A DNA stretch of 64,000 nucleotides, taken from positions 930,001 to 994,000 of the forward strand of contig NC_051124.1 of NCBI RefSeq assembly GCF_014839805.1, read 5' to 3'. Shown here piece after piece: positions 31,986 to 43,599 of this stretch. Under the pieces are notes generated by a model. That model did not search any database. It was not told the origin of the DNA and saw only the letters and a program-made list of their open reading frames with translations. Made by a program: the position numbers and the translations under genes. This DNA is from Manduca sexta (lineage: Eukaryota; Arthropoda; Insecta; Lepidoptera; Sphingidae). How positions within the stretch are numbered: position 1 is the first letter of the stretch; each line of letters starts with the position of its first letter.

Positions 31986-34100
31986 ATAAAACTTACGTCA
32001 ATATCATAATCCTAGATTCGCATTTTCAATCAAACTATTCAAGGCCTTTGGGCCCTAGCCCAGACACAATGGCTTAAGTCGAGATATCCCAAAAACTGGC
32101 AATAATAGAGCTTTTCACGCCTCCACTATTGTACACAAACAAAATCGAACAAAAATGCTTCAACTCGATTGATTTATAGAATTACTATCGAACGGTGTTG
32201 CTCTAGGGATGGGACTTAACATTCTAAGTTATTCGAATGAAGTTACTAATCGAATAGTTTTAAATAATAGCAAGGTCTAAGTTATTCGATTGAATGTACT
32301 AATCGAATGATTATAAACAAAAGCAAGGTTAATACGTGAATACGTATTATATTCTTATATTGCCAACATAAATGATTTAATTAAAAATAGTTTTATTCAG
32401 GAATATTACTTTCTTATTATTTTGGTCCAGAATAATCTTGTTTTATTAACATACACAAAAAAATACAATCATATTCGCATTCAATTTTAATATTCTTCGT
32501 TTATGGTGGATCGCATAAGATATATATAATGATAATTGTATTTAAATTACATGTTAATTTGGATTTGATTTATTTCATGACATACTTAAAAACTACTTAC
32601 TAAATATATGTATGATAACACGTGCCATTTATTACTCGTACCCATACATTAAAACAGACCGATTGAATCACAATCCCAGGTACATCCCTAAGCCGTCGCT
32701 CCCTCCGTGCGGCTTTCTCCTTTAAGCCCGGGGTCCTCCCGCGGGACCGTCGAGATTAGGGTCCCGACAATACCTCCAATTGAACCTTGCGAAAAATTTA
32801 CATAATCCTCCGCGGACTATTATGGGGAATTTCGTAAATCGCTTTATAAATCGAGATTGGCTCGCGGGAAACGCTAACCTACGCACTTCTGTGGCCTTTT
32901 CAAATTATGTCAATACTTTTATATAAAAATTTGGGCTCAAAAATGAATTTTGTATCTGAGAGTCGCGGGGGACGTTTTGTTGCCATTGAATAAATTGGTG
33001 AAAGGGTACATTTTCTATATTTATGCAAATAAATAAATGGACAAGTAACTTGGCTGAGTCTAAGTACCTTATCGAATCAAACAAAATTTAAAATAAACTT
33101 CAGCAAAGCTACGCTTATTAAACAGCGGCATTTAAATAATTCTCATTATCTACATAACTGAATTTAATATTCTTCAAATCAATACAAATCAGTGCTAGCA
33201 CACCGATACCAGGAATATGAACTTAGTAATCATCACAAATCTAGATTAATCTTTACGCGTCGTAACGCACTGTCGAACACGCAGCTCGCTCATGTCATAC
33301 AGTACAGGCCTGTATATGTAAATATGAAGTACGAAGCCTCACTTCAAAATTAAAAATATTTGTCCAATATTTACGCTTTTCAAAAGGGCTCTCGTTGCAT
33401 GGAAAATTTATTACCGTGAGATATGATAAACGTTATTTTTATACGGGAATTTAAATTTTTATAAACGCTTTTTCGTGTTTTAAACGCTCACATGTTCATT
33501 ACGCGTCTGATTTTTGGGTAAGCGGTAATGTTTTGTTTCTGGGGAAATAATTGAGTTTGTATTGATACAGTGTTTTGTTTAATTTTCAGATAATTCTGAA
33601 TTCAAACATGATGACTAAGTATAATATAGATATACAAACATAACTTATTATACAGTTAACATGTCAACGTCACGTCAAAAGGGGCAATGACATCTTTTTT
33701 TTAGGTCTACTTAACTAGTCGATAACACTAAATACAAACTCTAAATTCGTAAATAGATAAGAAAGTAACCAGGTGCTCGACTTTCTAGAAGTGAACACTA
33801 CATGCTTAAAAGTAAAATAAGAAATAAGTTACACTGTTTGAAATAGCAATAACAAATTAGCTGAAAAATCAAAAATTGTGGAAGGAATTAATTAGTAGTT
33901 TCTCAATATATATAATAAAATCGTAGAATAACCGGGTCGCCACGGTAAATACTTTGAATAAAAAACTGAGACACGAAGAATAAGTAAAACATAACAAATA
34001 ACGGTAATATTTTTATTAATCCATACAAATCAAGTATTTATTAAGAGGTATAAAAATAATGAAGACTTCACAATTTCAACCATAACGAATAGTCAATTCA
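31986..34100. other. Unique DNA with a 53-bp tandem duplication and a GC-raised block
   Basis: Two 53-bp units start 'ctaagttattcga' at 32224 and 32277. Positions 32690-32900 are GC-raised, with 'cccggggtcctcccgcggga' and homeobox-like cores (ATAATCC, TTTATAAATC). The rest is AT-rich. No gene. Confidence 0.35.
32224..32330. repeat. Two-unit tandem repeat, period 53
   Basis: Both units run ctaagttattcga ... actaatcgaat ... agcaaggt with a few differences. They contain inverted ATTCGAT/ATCGAAT motifs. Confidence 0.75.
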
Positions 34101-36576
34101 AAAGTAACTAATGACTAACATACGTTGAAACAAAAATCTCGTGAAACGTTTATTGAAATAAAATATGCACGAGTGCTCTCGGCGAGGCTACAGAACGATG
34201 TCAGTGGAAACGCCACGATGTTCACTATGCTTGTACTGTACTGTATACTACTGCCGACAGTATGGCATGTTACAGAAGGAAAGGGTGACATTGTTGTAAA
34301 GGTAACCTTAGGAAAAAAATGCCTTTACAAATCACGGCCAATTAAACAGAAAATCGTAAAGTAAGACAAACGTAAATAAACCTAAAAGGGAAGCCGGTGG
34401 GAATCGGTTTGTATGGACGTTTATGTTATTAAATAGGTATATTTTTACAACAATTATACTAAAATGTACTTAAATGCATAAAACATGTAATGGTAAGTAA
34501 ACATATTATGGGCTAGACTCCAAAAGAATACAGTATGGTGTACTCATACTCCAACGAACATAAAACCTAAAATATTAGAGGCGAGCAAACTATACCGGAC
34601 ATAGATTCTATCCTCATGTAAATAAGGTGTGTTTTAATTTCGAACTGAAAAACTTATTCAATGTTATCCCACGTAGGAATTTAACCCAAAACCTAACGTT
34701 TCACAATATGTTAAGTCTAAACCAAAGACGAAACACCTTTACGGATGTAGAAAATATTTCATCTGACAACACTCTTAAAAAACATAAACCCACCTAAAAT
34801 CACGAACCCAATTTGTGCCGAGTTGTTCAAGTGTTTGCAATAAATAAGGGAACAAAAATATTTGTATGTGCCCCACGTTGTTTGTTGACACGATCGATAG
34901 TAATGTGTGAAATACAAATAATAGGTATAGTGAACTGTTCAATGTATGATTTGTTTATACGCATTAAATTCATATTCCAAGAGGACGAGGAATGTAGGCG
35001 AAATTATAGATTGAGGTTTAAATTGATTTTCTTTTTGTGTTTTAAAGAAACGAGTGTATTTCCATAATTATGTGTAACAAATTCCAATCCTTGATCTCGT
35101 TGGTATCACTACGAAGGATTCATTCATACTCATTCAAAATATCAGAAAAATACGTGAGACTATTTTTGACTTTCAATAAAAGACATTTGAAATATTATAA
35201 GACAACAAAAGAGAAATTTATTGTAATGTAAAGTTTTAAGAACACTGCCTTAAATAAGACAGACCACAGACGGTGTAAAATCCAACAGACAATTCTTATT
35301 TCCCCCTTCATTTCCTCTATTTTTGACAATTGAAAACATTTTGCACAGAATTTTCAACATCCCAATACTTTCACTTTGATATTTTAGAACAATTTTTGAA
35401 ACGAATTTCGTCCGCCGTATTCCGGCCCGTAAATTGGATTGGCCTATCAAAGATATTACGGTTGCTGAGCTGACGTTTAAATTTCCCGCCAACAATGCTT
35501 TCGTGTGTTTTGTCTTATCATCCTGTTTCTGGAGGACTAGCTTCTTTAGAATAAATGTTAACAGGGAATTATTATGAAGCATATATTTATTGCTTTATTA
35601 TACAAAAATATTAAGTATAATAAGTAGCCTTACCACTCGAAATAATCTCTTACAGACTGGAATGAATTGATAGAATAAGCAAAAATAAGAAAAAAGGACA
35701 GTCAGGGCGTATGTAAATGTTAAAAATACATAAATATTTTTTATATATGTACATATTATAAGTAATAGTACACCAGAGGGGAAGGATCCATATAACCTTA
35801 TTCCTGTCGGCTTCCCTTTATATAGAATTTATCTAGAATCCAATTATCATTAAAGCGATTTCATCTTGTGTCTGATTGTCTTTCGTCAAAGTTTGACCTT
35901 TCGCCACTGTAGTACAATAATATTATGTATATATGTTATAAAATGTTATCTAGCGTTCTGCGTGGTTCTAACACAAGTCAGCATAATTTTGCGATTCTCG
36001 AAATACGCTACGCCTTATATTTATCGCCGTATTAATTATTTGAATTAATCTTACAGTACTTTGCAAAGAAATATGACCTTAAAAATATATAACAAAAATA
36101 CTATGGATATAATATCCATACACTGACACTATGACTTTTTTACTCTTCAATTTTATTTTTATATTTTTTAAAGAATATTTAATTATCATTGAATTTTTAC
36201 ATATCAAAGTCGCCGTACCGTTCTACCATACTGACCGTCACCGGTGAGACAGCGCGCGTAATTTTTGCTTACATTTCAACAGGAGCAAAATGTCCGCTTA
36301 ACTTAATTTTAATATTACATCGTTTCATCAAGGCTTTAGAGCGTCGGTAATTAGACCCAGAATCCGGGCCGGACCACTCCAACGTTATCAACTTTGTGTG
36401 TCTAAGTCCGTGGTCGCAGAAAAAGCAAAACTGGTATCGATAAACTGTAGTTGGGTTCTCGGTATTTTAAGCGATGAATATTGATAGTCATTTGTTTTTC
36501 ATACGTACAAGTACTTGGTGATGAGATGTATTGGCTGACATGATGCGGAGTAATTACAGTCTTATACTTACAAGAA
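34101..36576. other. Unique AT-rich DNA, no credible gene
   Basis: Open frames of 79, 84 and 110 codons (34125-34364 plus, 34813-35067 plus, 35250-35582 minus) have AT-driven composition and no recognisable motif. Positions 36190-36440 are GC-raised and non-repetitive, possibly regulatory. Confidence 0.35.
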
Positions 36577-36846
36577 TCTATACATATTTTAAAACAAAGT
36601 CCCCAAAAGCTGTTTACATGTGATCGATTTTCTGAAAATCTACTGAATGGATTTTTGTACGGTTTTTACTAAAACATAGTACAATTCTTGAGGAAGATTT
36701 AAGTTATTAGTACATTACGGTTTTATGTAAATTAACTGGAATATAACGATTACTGTTGAAGAGGTCGCGTGGTTGTAAAAAAATCTCGTGGGAAAAACTT
36801 TGTGACATACTGATTTCCACACAGGCGAAGTCGCGGGCACGGCTAG
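36577..36846 (+). mobile_element. Non-autonomous Helitron-like element (family H2), copy 2
   Basis: Starts TCTATACATATTTT after a host A and ends 'cgggcacggctag' before a host T, so both termini obey the Helitron rule. Body blocks ('aagtccccaaaagctgt', 'gtcgcgtggttgtaaaaa', 'tttccacacaggcgaagtcg') match 2568-2852. Better preserved than copy 1. No coding capacity. Confidence 0.78.
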
Positions 36847-38081
36847 TAATGTATATTTTTCTGTAAGCGCATCAAATATTTTTTGACCAGAGCGAACTAT
36901 ATTTCATATTATATAATGTACAATCGTTATCTAAACTTGTACAAAACCAACCTCTCCAACCAGCAGCAAATAGTTCAACTACTCTAGGTCGAGGAGTGCC
37001 AAACGCCTCTCAACAAACTTGACCTCTTGTTTATTATTTTTCCTACTGCTTTGAAACCATTGAGTGGAGTAGTTGGACTGACCGCTAATTAAGCTAATTA
37101 ATAGAAGTTTTGATAACTTTTTATTAATGGAGTATAAAGACAGACTCTGCTTTGAGTCGAACATGGTACGATATGAAATGCGAATTAAAATAACTCAGTC
37201 CTATAAAATTCTAAATTATAATTGGATCGAAAAATTATTTTGAGTCCAACCAGGAAGGTATAATTCTGAATGCACTTTACTTAAAATAGTTTGATTGGTA
37301 TAAAAGAATATTAATACCTACAATATATTCACGGAATGAAACCAACCTTAAATTTTCTCGTAGAAAAATTTATGTAGTAACAAATACCATCTAACATCAT
37401 TACGAATGCGAAGTCACATTAATGAAGATGTTGTGACATGTCATAGAACAAATAACTCTCCCAGCAAAACAAATATTTCTATGCATGTATCAATACACGA
37501 CTTATAACCACAAAATCATTTCCCAAGCGTCTGCCGAGGGTTTCCAAATCTCCTAATACGACGGTTTAAATAAACTAATAAACCTACAATGACGCAGCAA
37601 ATGTCCGACGTCGCTAACAATGATTATGTCAGTAAAACCGGTCATCAAGGGACTGGAGCCCGCAAATTCTTTATTAATGAACCTCTGAAATAGGGGACGA
37701 ATGGAGACGAAATATAAATTAAAAATCACGAGGAAAGTTCTGTACAAATTGACGAAATGTTTTTAATACCGGCTCGGGTTTTATTTAACAATTTGGGGAT
37801 TTAGAAACGGAAAATGTTTAATAATATTGTTAATTATGTACTTTAACGCGTTGGAGGTCGAGCGTAGTCCTGACATAAAAATGAAACTGGGCACGTTAAA
37901 TAAAGCAAATTTAACGGTTCCATTGTTATACATATAAGTAAGTATATTGTATATAGCAAAATATTGTCACTGAAATACATCAGTTTCAAAGCGAAGATGA
38001 CAAGCTGGTTGTGAAAGCGTAAGCCGATATTTCAACTCATAGAAACAATATAACTCTCCTTATCGATATTTACATTTATAT
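36847..38081. other. Unique AT-rich DNA, no gene
   Basis: Small minus frames (36979-37164, 37553-37747) have no recognised domain. No repeat family seen. Confidence 0.35.
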
Positions 38082-38385
38082 ATTTTTTATTGCTTTAAAT
38101 GAGGAGGTAAGCTTGCCGTTCGCCTGATTGTAAGCGATATTACCGTTCATAAATAGTAGAAACATCATCCAACGCCTTGTATTACAAAGCATTGTTTGAT
38201 ATTCGACTGCGCTTGCCATCCTGAGACATGAGATGTTAAGTCTTATTATGTCTACTAGTTAAACTAGCTACAATATCCTTCAAACCGCAATACAACATTG
38301 ACTACACACTGCTGCTTGGCAGCAGAATAACACATTGTGGTAGAATCTACCGAGGCTCTCACATATGGGACACCTACCGACAGTA
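38082..38385 (-). mobile_element. Non-LTR retroelement 3' tail (family L1), copy 5
   Basis: T run with 'ttattgctttaaatgagg' at the left, then 'gccgttcgcctgattgtaag', 'cgttcataaatagtagaaac', 'gttaagtcttattatgtcta', 'ctacacactgctgcttgg' and 'gacacctaccgacagta'. Minus orientation, moderately diverged. The 87-codon minus frame starting here is not a gene. Confidence 0.75.
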
Positions 38386-39704
38386 AATACATATTCAATA
38401 AACTTGAAAATGTGTCGAGAACTACATGATTGTTGCGTGTCATTACATCAATTGGTATGTTGAAATGTATGAATATGCACTTCAGATCCTTACAGGCTGA
38501 CAATACGACTATTGTGTTAGAGTTCATTACTGCCGGTCTCGAGAGTGGGTTGATTACGGGCGCGATGCACCGGGGTTTTGTTCTTCTTACAATTTATTGG
38601 AAACCTGACTAACTTACATTTGAATAGAAATGTGTTTATGTCTCTGAGGGATATCATGTAATAGACGTTGCTTGAGCAAACGAATGATGGGTAAAATAAT
38701 ATTTTGCGAGGAAGGTTGTATGCGACTCCGTCTTCATACTATGGCTTTGTCTTTTCTACTGCCGAGCTGCAGTGTTTTGTTGCTAAGATTACTCGGTATC
38801 ATGAGACAATTAATGCATTTTCGAGTTACGAGCACAGTGCAGCGCTATCCTCAGTAATCCACTACTGAAAACTAATCCTTCTAAAACCGTTCCACATATT
38901 CAATCCACACCTATGAAAGCTCCAAGTGGCGCCATAAAATTGCTTAAAGCTTTTATTGCGAGCAAAGCGCTTCAACAAAAAGATTATGAAGACAGTAAGA
39001 AAGCTTAATTCTGTTAAGTCGGAGCAAATCGCCTTCCAAGTTTTTAAGCCCTTGTTTTTTCTTTTGGTTAATAATTTTTGGTGAGGAAAAATAATCTTGG
39101 AGGTTTACCGGATTAGACGGCTTCGGAGTTTATACACCGGACCGGTGTTTTTATTTACCTCTTATATGGGTATTTATACAATCTGTACCCCTAACACGCA
39201 TTTACGCGTTATCGTATAGGTTAACGTAAAAGTTTAAGTAATTTTTGTGCGAAAATTTGAAAGGCCCCTCGTATTTGGAACTAAAATACGGCAGCGTACA
39301 CGCGCGTGTAAATTTTAAATTATAAAACATGTAACCATGGTAACGGTCATGTTTTGCCGAATTTGTGTTTTTTTTATGTATTTTAGTGTCAACTATCGAT
39401 AAATACGTAAACGTTAACTTATTTGATACAAGTACTATAGACTAATGCGTGAATTTCTGCTAAGAGTACTGTCCTCAATCGGGATGGGAGGTAATAGCGA
39501 CTTGTAACAATATTAAAAATATTAAATATAATTTACATTTTCTCAATAATTTAATGGAAACGGGCTTTCATTGAGCCGTACTATGAATCCTGTGGTTAGT
39601 TTAGTTCCCAACCAGTAGTTATAAAGAGCATAGAAGTAAAATAAAGTATTCAGCTTTATATTGGTACACATTTGCCGTATTATTTATCACATAATAAAAA
39701 TAGG
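38386..39704. other. Unique DNA with several short palindromes
   Basis: Frames of 60 and 61 codons (38430-38612, 38672-38857) lack recognisable features. Two palindromes, ACACCGGACCGGTGT (39134-39148) and TACACGCGCGTGTA (39297-39310), and an X-box (39331) lie within about 210 bases. Confidence 0.4.
39331..39344. promoter_or_regulatory. RFX X-box-like palindrome
   Basis: GTAACCATGGTAAC fits the RFX consensus GTNRCC-(0-3 N)-RGYAAC exactly, with spacer AT. RFX proteins bind such X-boxes in promoters of ciliary genes. No adjacent gene start is recognised, so function is unproven. Confidence 0.35.
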
Positions 39705-39890
39705 TATTACATACGACGCCGTCCGCGTGAAATCCCTTTCGCGGTAAAATATACAAAAATTTTCGTAGTCAAAGAAGTCTATATCAACCCAAGACAATAT
39801 AGTATGCCAAAATAACATATAACAGTTCAGCGGTTTCATTTACTTCTAACAATTAACATCCTCACAAACATTTGCGTAATATTAATAAGA
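39705..39890 (-). mobile_element. Helitron-like remnant (family H3)
   Basis: On the minus strand it starts TCTTATTAATATTACGC after a host A, has 'atgtttgtgaggatg' and 'aaaccgctgaactg', and fades at 'cacgcggacggcg', the hairpin zone. A CTAG end cannot be placed. Confidence 0.6.
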
Positions 39891-42800
39891 TATTCTCATG
39901 TAATCCCGATACACAATATAATGACAAGGCCCTCGGCACTAATTGGGCCGCGTGCACCTCCCGCCCTCCGCGGGGTATGAGTCAATACACTCGTATCAAA
40001 ACCGATGCGAAACACGTTAGTTAACGAGAACAAGGGTGTTACGAGCCTCTGTAAGGATTGTTTGAATATTAAAGGGCTTGTAGTTTGTATTAGACAATAC
40101 TTTATACGTATTTTTAGAACATCGATTGACCCGACTGGTTTCGCCAAAAGGTTTGGCGTCAGACATTAGTAAGAACTAAACGTGATCATTTCTGGAACGT
40201 ACTTCATAAAAAATGTACAGTGCGGATCCCACAGAGCAGTGTCTAGATGCAGCTGCCGTTGGTGACAGAATTATTAACTTTGCTATTGAATTTCGTGAAG
40301 TCAATGACACTTAAAAAAAGTAACAAAGCGTCACTTTGAAAATCAGCATTATTTTTCCAGTGGTATACCACAGTTCTTCTGGCAGTGTGTTCGTCCATGT
40401 ATGAAACGCGTTTATCATCAGATGAAAATCATAAATAATAAAAAAAATGTCTGAACCTAGCATTCATAAATAAAAGAGCTAAAGTCTTCAAGAAACAATC
40501 ACACAAATTGTCACCCAAACTTAGACTTCGAAACTTCGAAAGACTCGTTTGGAAAAGGTCAGGAGTGAGCAGAAACAATAAAAAAACGCAATAAAACTAT
40601 AAGTGTCCTCGCATGCAATAAACTTCAAGTTGGACGATCAGTCCGAAAGTTGGTGCTTTGTCCGCACCTATACTTTTATCAGGGTGAAGTTGTGAGGACA
40701 TTCGAACTATTTGTGTAAACGAAAGAACGATTTATTATAATGTGAAGTTTATGAAACGAAAATAGATTATAATTATAGTGACGAATACATTTTGAAACTC
40801 ATTATCTTTGCATAATGGTTTCTTATTTTTAACGTTTTAATTTTTTCTAATAACTGAATGACAAGACGAGCATACATTATGTCTTATCAGAAGTCGCACG
40901 TTCGACAGATAAGGCAACTACCTCTTTCTGTACATCAGGTAGGAGTAGAATACCAATCATTATCTAGTCAAATAAAAACTATTAGATATCCATTACCCAC
41001 AAAAGTATATGCTAAGATAGCAGTGGCAGCAAGCATCTTGTAAATCCAAGCAGTAATTTGCATATACTAGCCACGAGGCACGCCGCGTGGAGCACGCTGA
41101 GCCATCTGTTCCCTTGTTATCTACCAACTACAGGCGAGCTGCTACCGCTGAAGAAAATTCCAGTTTGGAAAAATATACAATTGTGTATAAATCTCCTGGC
41201 GTTTATCCTTCATTCAAATGCAACTAGGGTATATCGTCACGATACTTTAATTTTTCAACACGTTGCAGAAGCGTTTTAACTTAAATTAACATGCGGTTGT
41301 CTGCTAATAATAAATTCAACAATGTTATAAAAATGTGATGTTTTTATAAGCTTCTCGTTAGGTGGCATATTCGTTACAAAATATACACCCTCTTCCACTC
41401 AGAGATATTAAGAAGTCTCATAATATTTATAATCTTAAGCGCCCTTTATAACCATATTGAATGTATGAATATTCCAGATAAGCAACAGTAATAATTACAG
41501 TGGTGTATTTTTTTTCATATTCACCAAACACTTTACTCAATAATCATGAATGGCGACTGTCCATAAATCAGCGATAATCGAAATAAATAGAATAAAACAT
41601 CTATTTACGAATGATTTAACAAAAAAGTAATAAATTCCGAACGAGATTCCATACTTTGATTAAATCAAAAGCTGAGTGCGAGTATGATTTCAATCGGTGC
41701 AAGCGATGTCGACGGGGCGTCTCGACCCCATGCGTTGCACTTGCAATTTGAATTTATGCTTGCTCGTAAATGTCTATGTGTTAGTTTGTGATTTGTGTAT
41801 ATTTTTTTTAAAAACTTTGTTTCAAGAGGCGAGATTGTCTATGCCTTCGTATTTCGAAGCTTAACAGTCCTGTATTGGAAGGTGACCATAAAGTCGAATA
41901 GGGCACAAAGTTGCTTTACTTTCAAAAACGGATTTAATTATTTTTTACTCGAGGCTTACGTGAATTTAATATTCTTGAACACATGACCGCATTTAACAGG
42001 CTGAATTACTACTAGACAACAATGATATACCACAGAAAATAGATTTCTGGGTACATTTTATTAAGACTAATTCTGTAGATCTTCTCAGTGAATTTATAAA
42101 ATGAGGTTCAACATGCTGTATGTAATACTCATCTACGTAAATGATATGCGGATAGGATAGCTACGTAAAAACCGTTTAATATTTTTATAACCAGATTCTA
42201 TAACAAAAATGTTGTATTTTAACACAGTTGTGATAAATCCTCATTCATACTTTTTTAATTAATCTTCCTAAATAAAAAGAAACATTGTCTTCCAGTCCTG
42301 GGTATTAGACATAAATAAAGAGCTAGTAATAGTAACTTAATTTATTTCTTTTTTTCTACAAAAAATCACGACGACACACAAGCGTTCCACCCCACATAGC
42401 GCAATATGTGTTACCATCAGATTAAGTTCTTTGCTATCGGAGACAATGAGGCGTGATTTCTGAATGATTGACTTAACTTGTTGAGCAGTCGTGGTTGGCT
42501 TTTATTGGATTTTTAGTCTGAATTAAAATATAAATTGATGTTTCTTTGGTACTTGGGATGTATAAAGGACGCTTTAACTTTTAAGCTGCCTGCGTGTAGT
42601 TGCATAAAATGTGAAATACAATTTAGTTTTTTCAGTAAATTATCAATATTGTTTGATAGGCTCGCCTTTTGCCAAAAAATGAACGAAAACGCCAAAAAAA
42701 AATATTAGATGAAGACCTAACTAGAAGTCATTAAGTACAGCTAACTAATACAACTTTGAGAACGTAAAGCGAAACTCTAGTTATATTTAAAATCAATCCA

Positions 42801-43491
42801 AATAACTAAACAAATCTCCAACTAACTGCAACCTGCAGAACAAGTTTAACCGTTAAACTATCATCCTGCAGTATGAGCAGTCAGCGCTCGCTAATGAGGG
42901 CATTACTCCGTACAAACCGACTAGTTAGCTCCTATTTTTCTTGCATATGCAAATGTTTTCGACAATATCCTAGTTTTGCGTAAGTTAATATGGCTTTCGC
43001 CTTTGTTTGTGATACATTGGTCGTGTTGTGAATTCTTTTGTCCATGAATTTCAAGAGAAGAAAGTCTTTTAGGCAAGTTGAGGATAAGAAGTTACTCGTC
43101 TGATAACATTTACATAGAGGTAGTTTCAACATTGAAGACTACCCTTACACAGCCGGTGAAACTTCTGTAAGACAAGATCGATAACATACATTTTAATAAC
43201 ATCAGGTTTAACTAGACGGCTCCCTGAAAACAATCATTTGACTATAATCAGAAACGAGAGATTTTTAAATTTAAGTGAGCACAAAGAAATTACTAATAAA
43301 CTCCATCCTCTAAATAAGAAAGGGAAAGCAGAAATATCATGTTTACATGCCTACGACAAATAAAATATAACCAATATTTTAACAGTTCAAGATAAATGAT
43401 TTTAGTATGAATTTTGTGTTTTTGACATAAAAGTTATTAATTAAAACACAGATTCGTTTACTGATGGCGTGTAGTGAGTACTAACTAGTGA
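39891..43491. other. Unique DNA, no credible gene
   Basis: GC-raised blocks are at 39920-40040 and 41060-41140. Consecutive plus frames of 61 and 73 codons (40858-41043, 41058-41279) have no recognised domain. A 20-base likeness to the L1 tail at 40855-40880 is too short to assign. The rest is AT-rich. Confidence 0.35.
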
Positions 43492-43599
43492 CATCTAAGG
43501 AAGTTAGACGGCGAGCTGGAGGCCGCGGGCGTCACGGCGCACCCCATCGAACCCGCTGTAGAACAAACAGACAGCGCGGAGGTCGCGGGCTCAGAGTAA
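43492..43599 (+). other. Candidate terminal coding exon (weak)
   Basis: A GC-rich patch with an open frame ending in TAA at 43597-43599. The peptide is acidic and Ala/Glu-rich (KLDGELEAAGVTAHPIEP, then ...DSAEVAGSE). Third positions are mostly G or C, unlike the surroundings. Upstream is a TACTAAC branch-point-like motif (43479-43485) and an AG at 43498-43499, but the tract between is not pyrimidine-rich. An AATAAA lies at 43860-43865. A second plus frame is also open here. I do not recognise the peptide; it could be the last exon of a gene whose other exons lie elsewhere. Confidence 0.2.

Noticed and set aside
35250..35582. 110-codon minus frame
   Set aside because: Lys/Ser/Leu-rich composition expected from AT-rich DNA; no motif or support.
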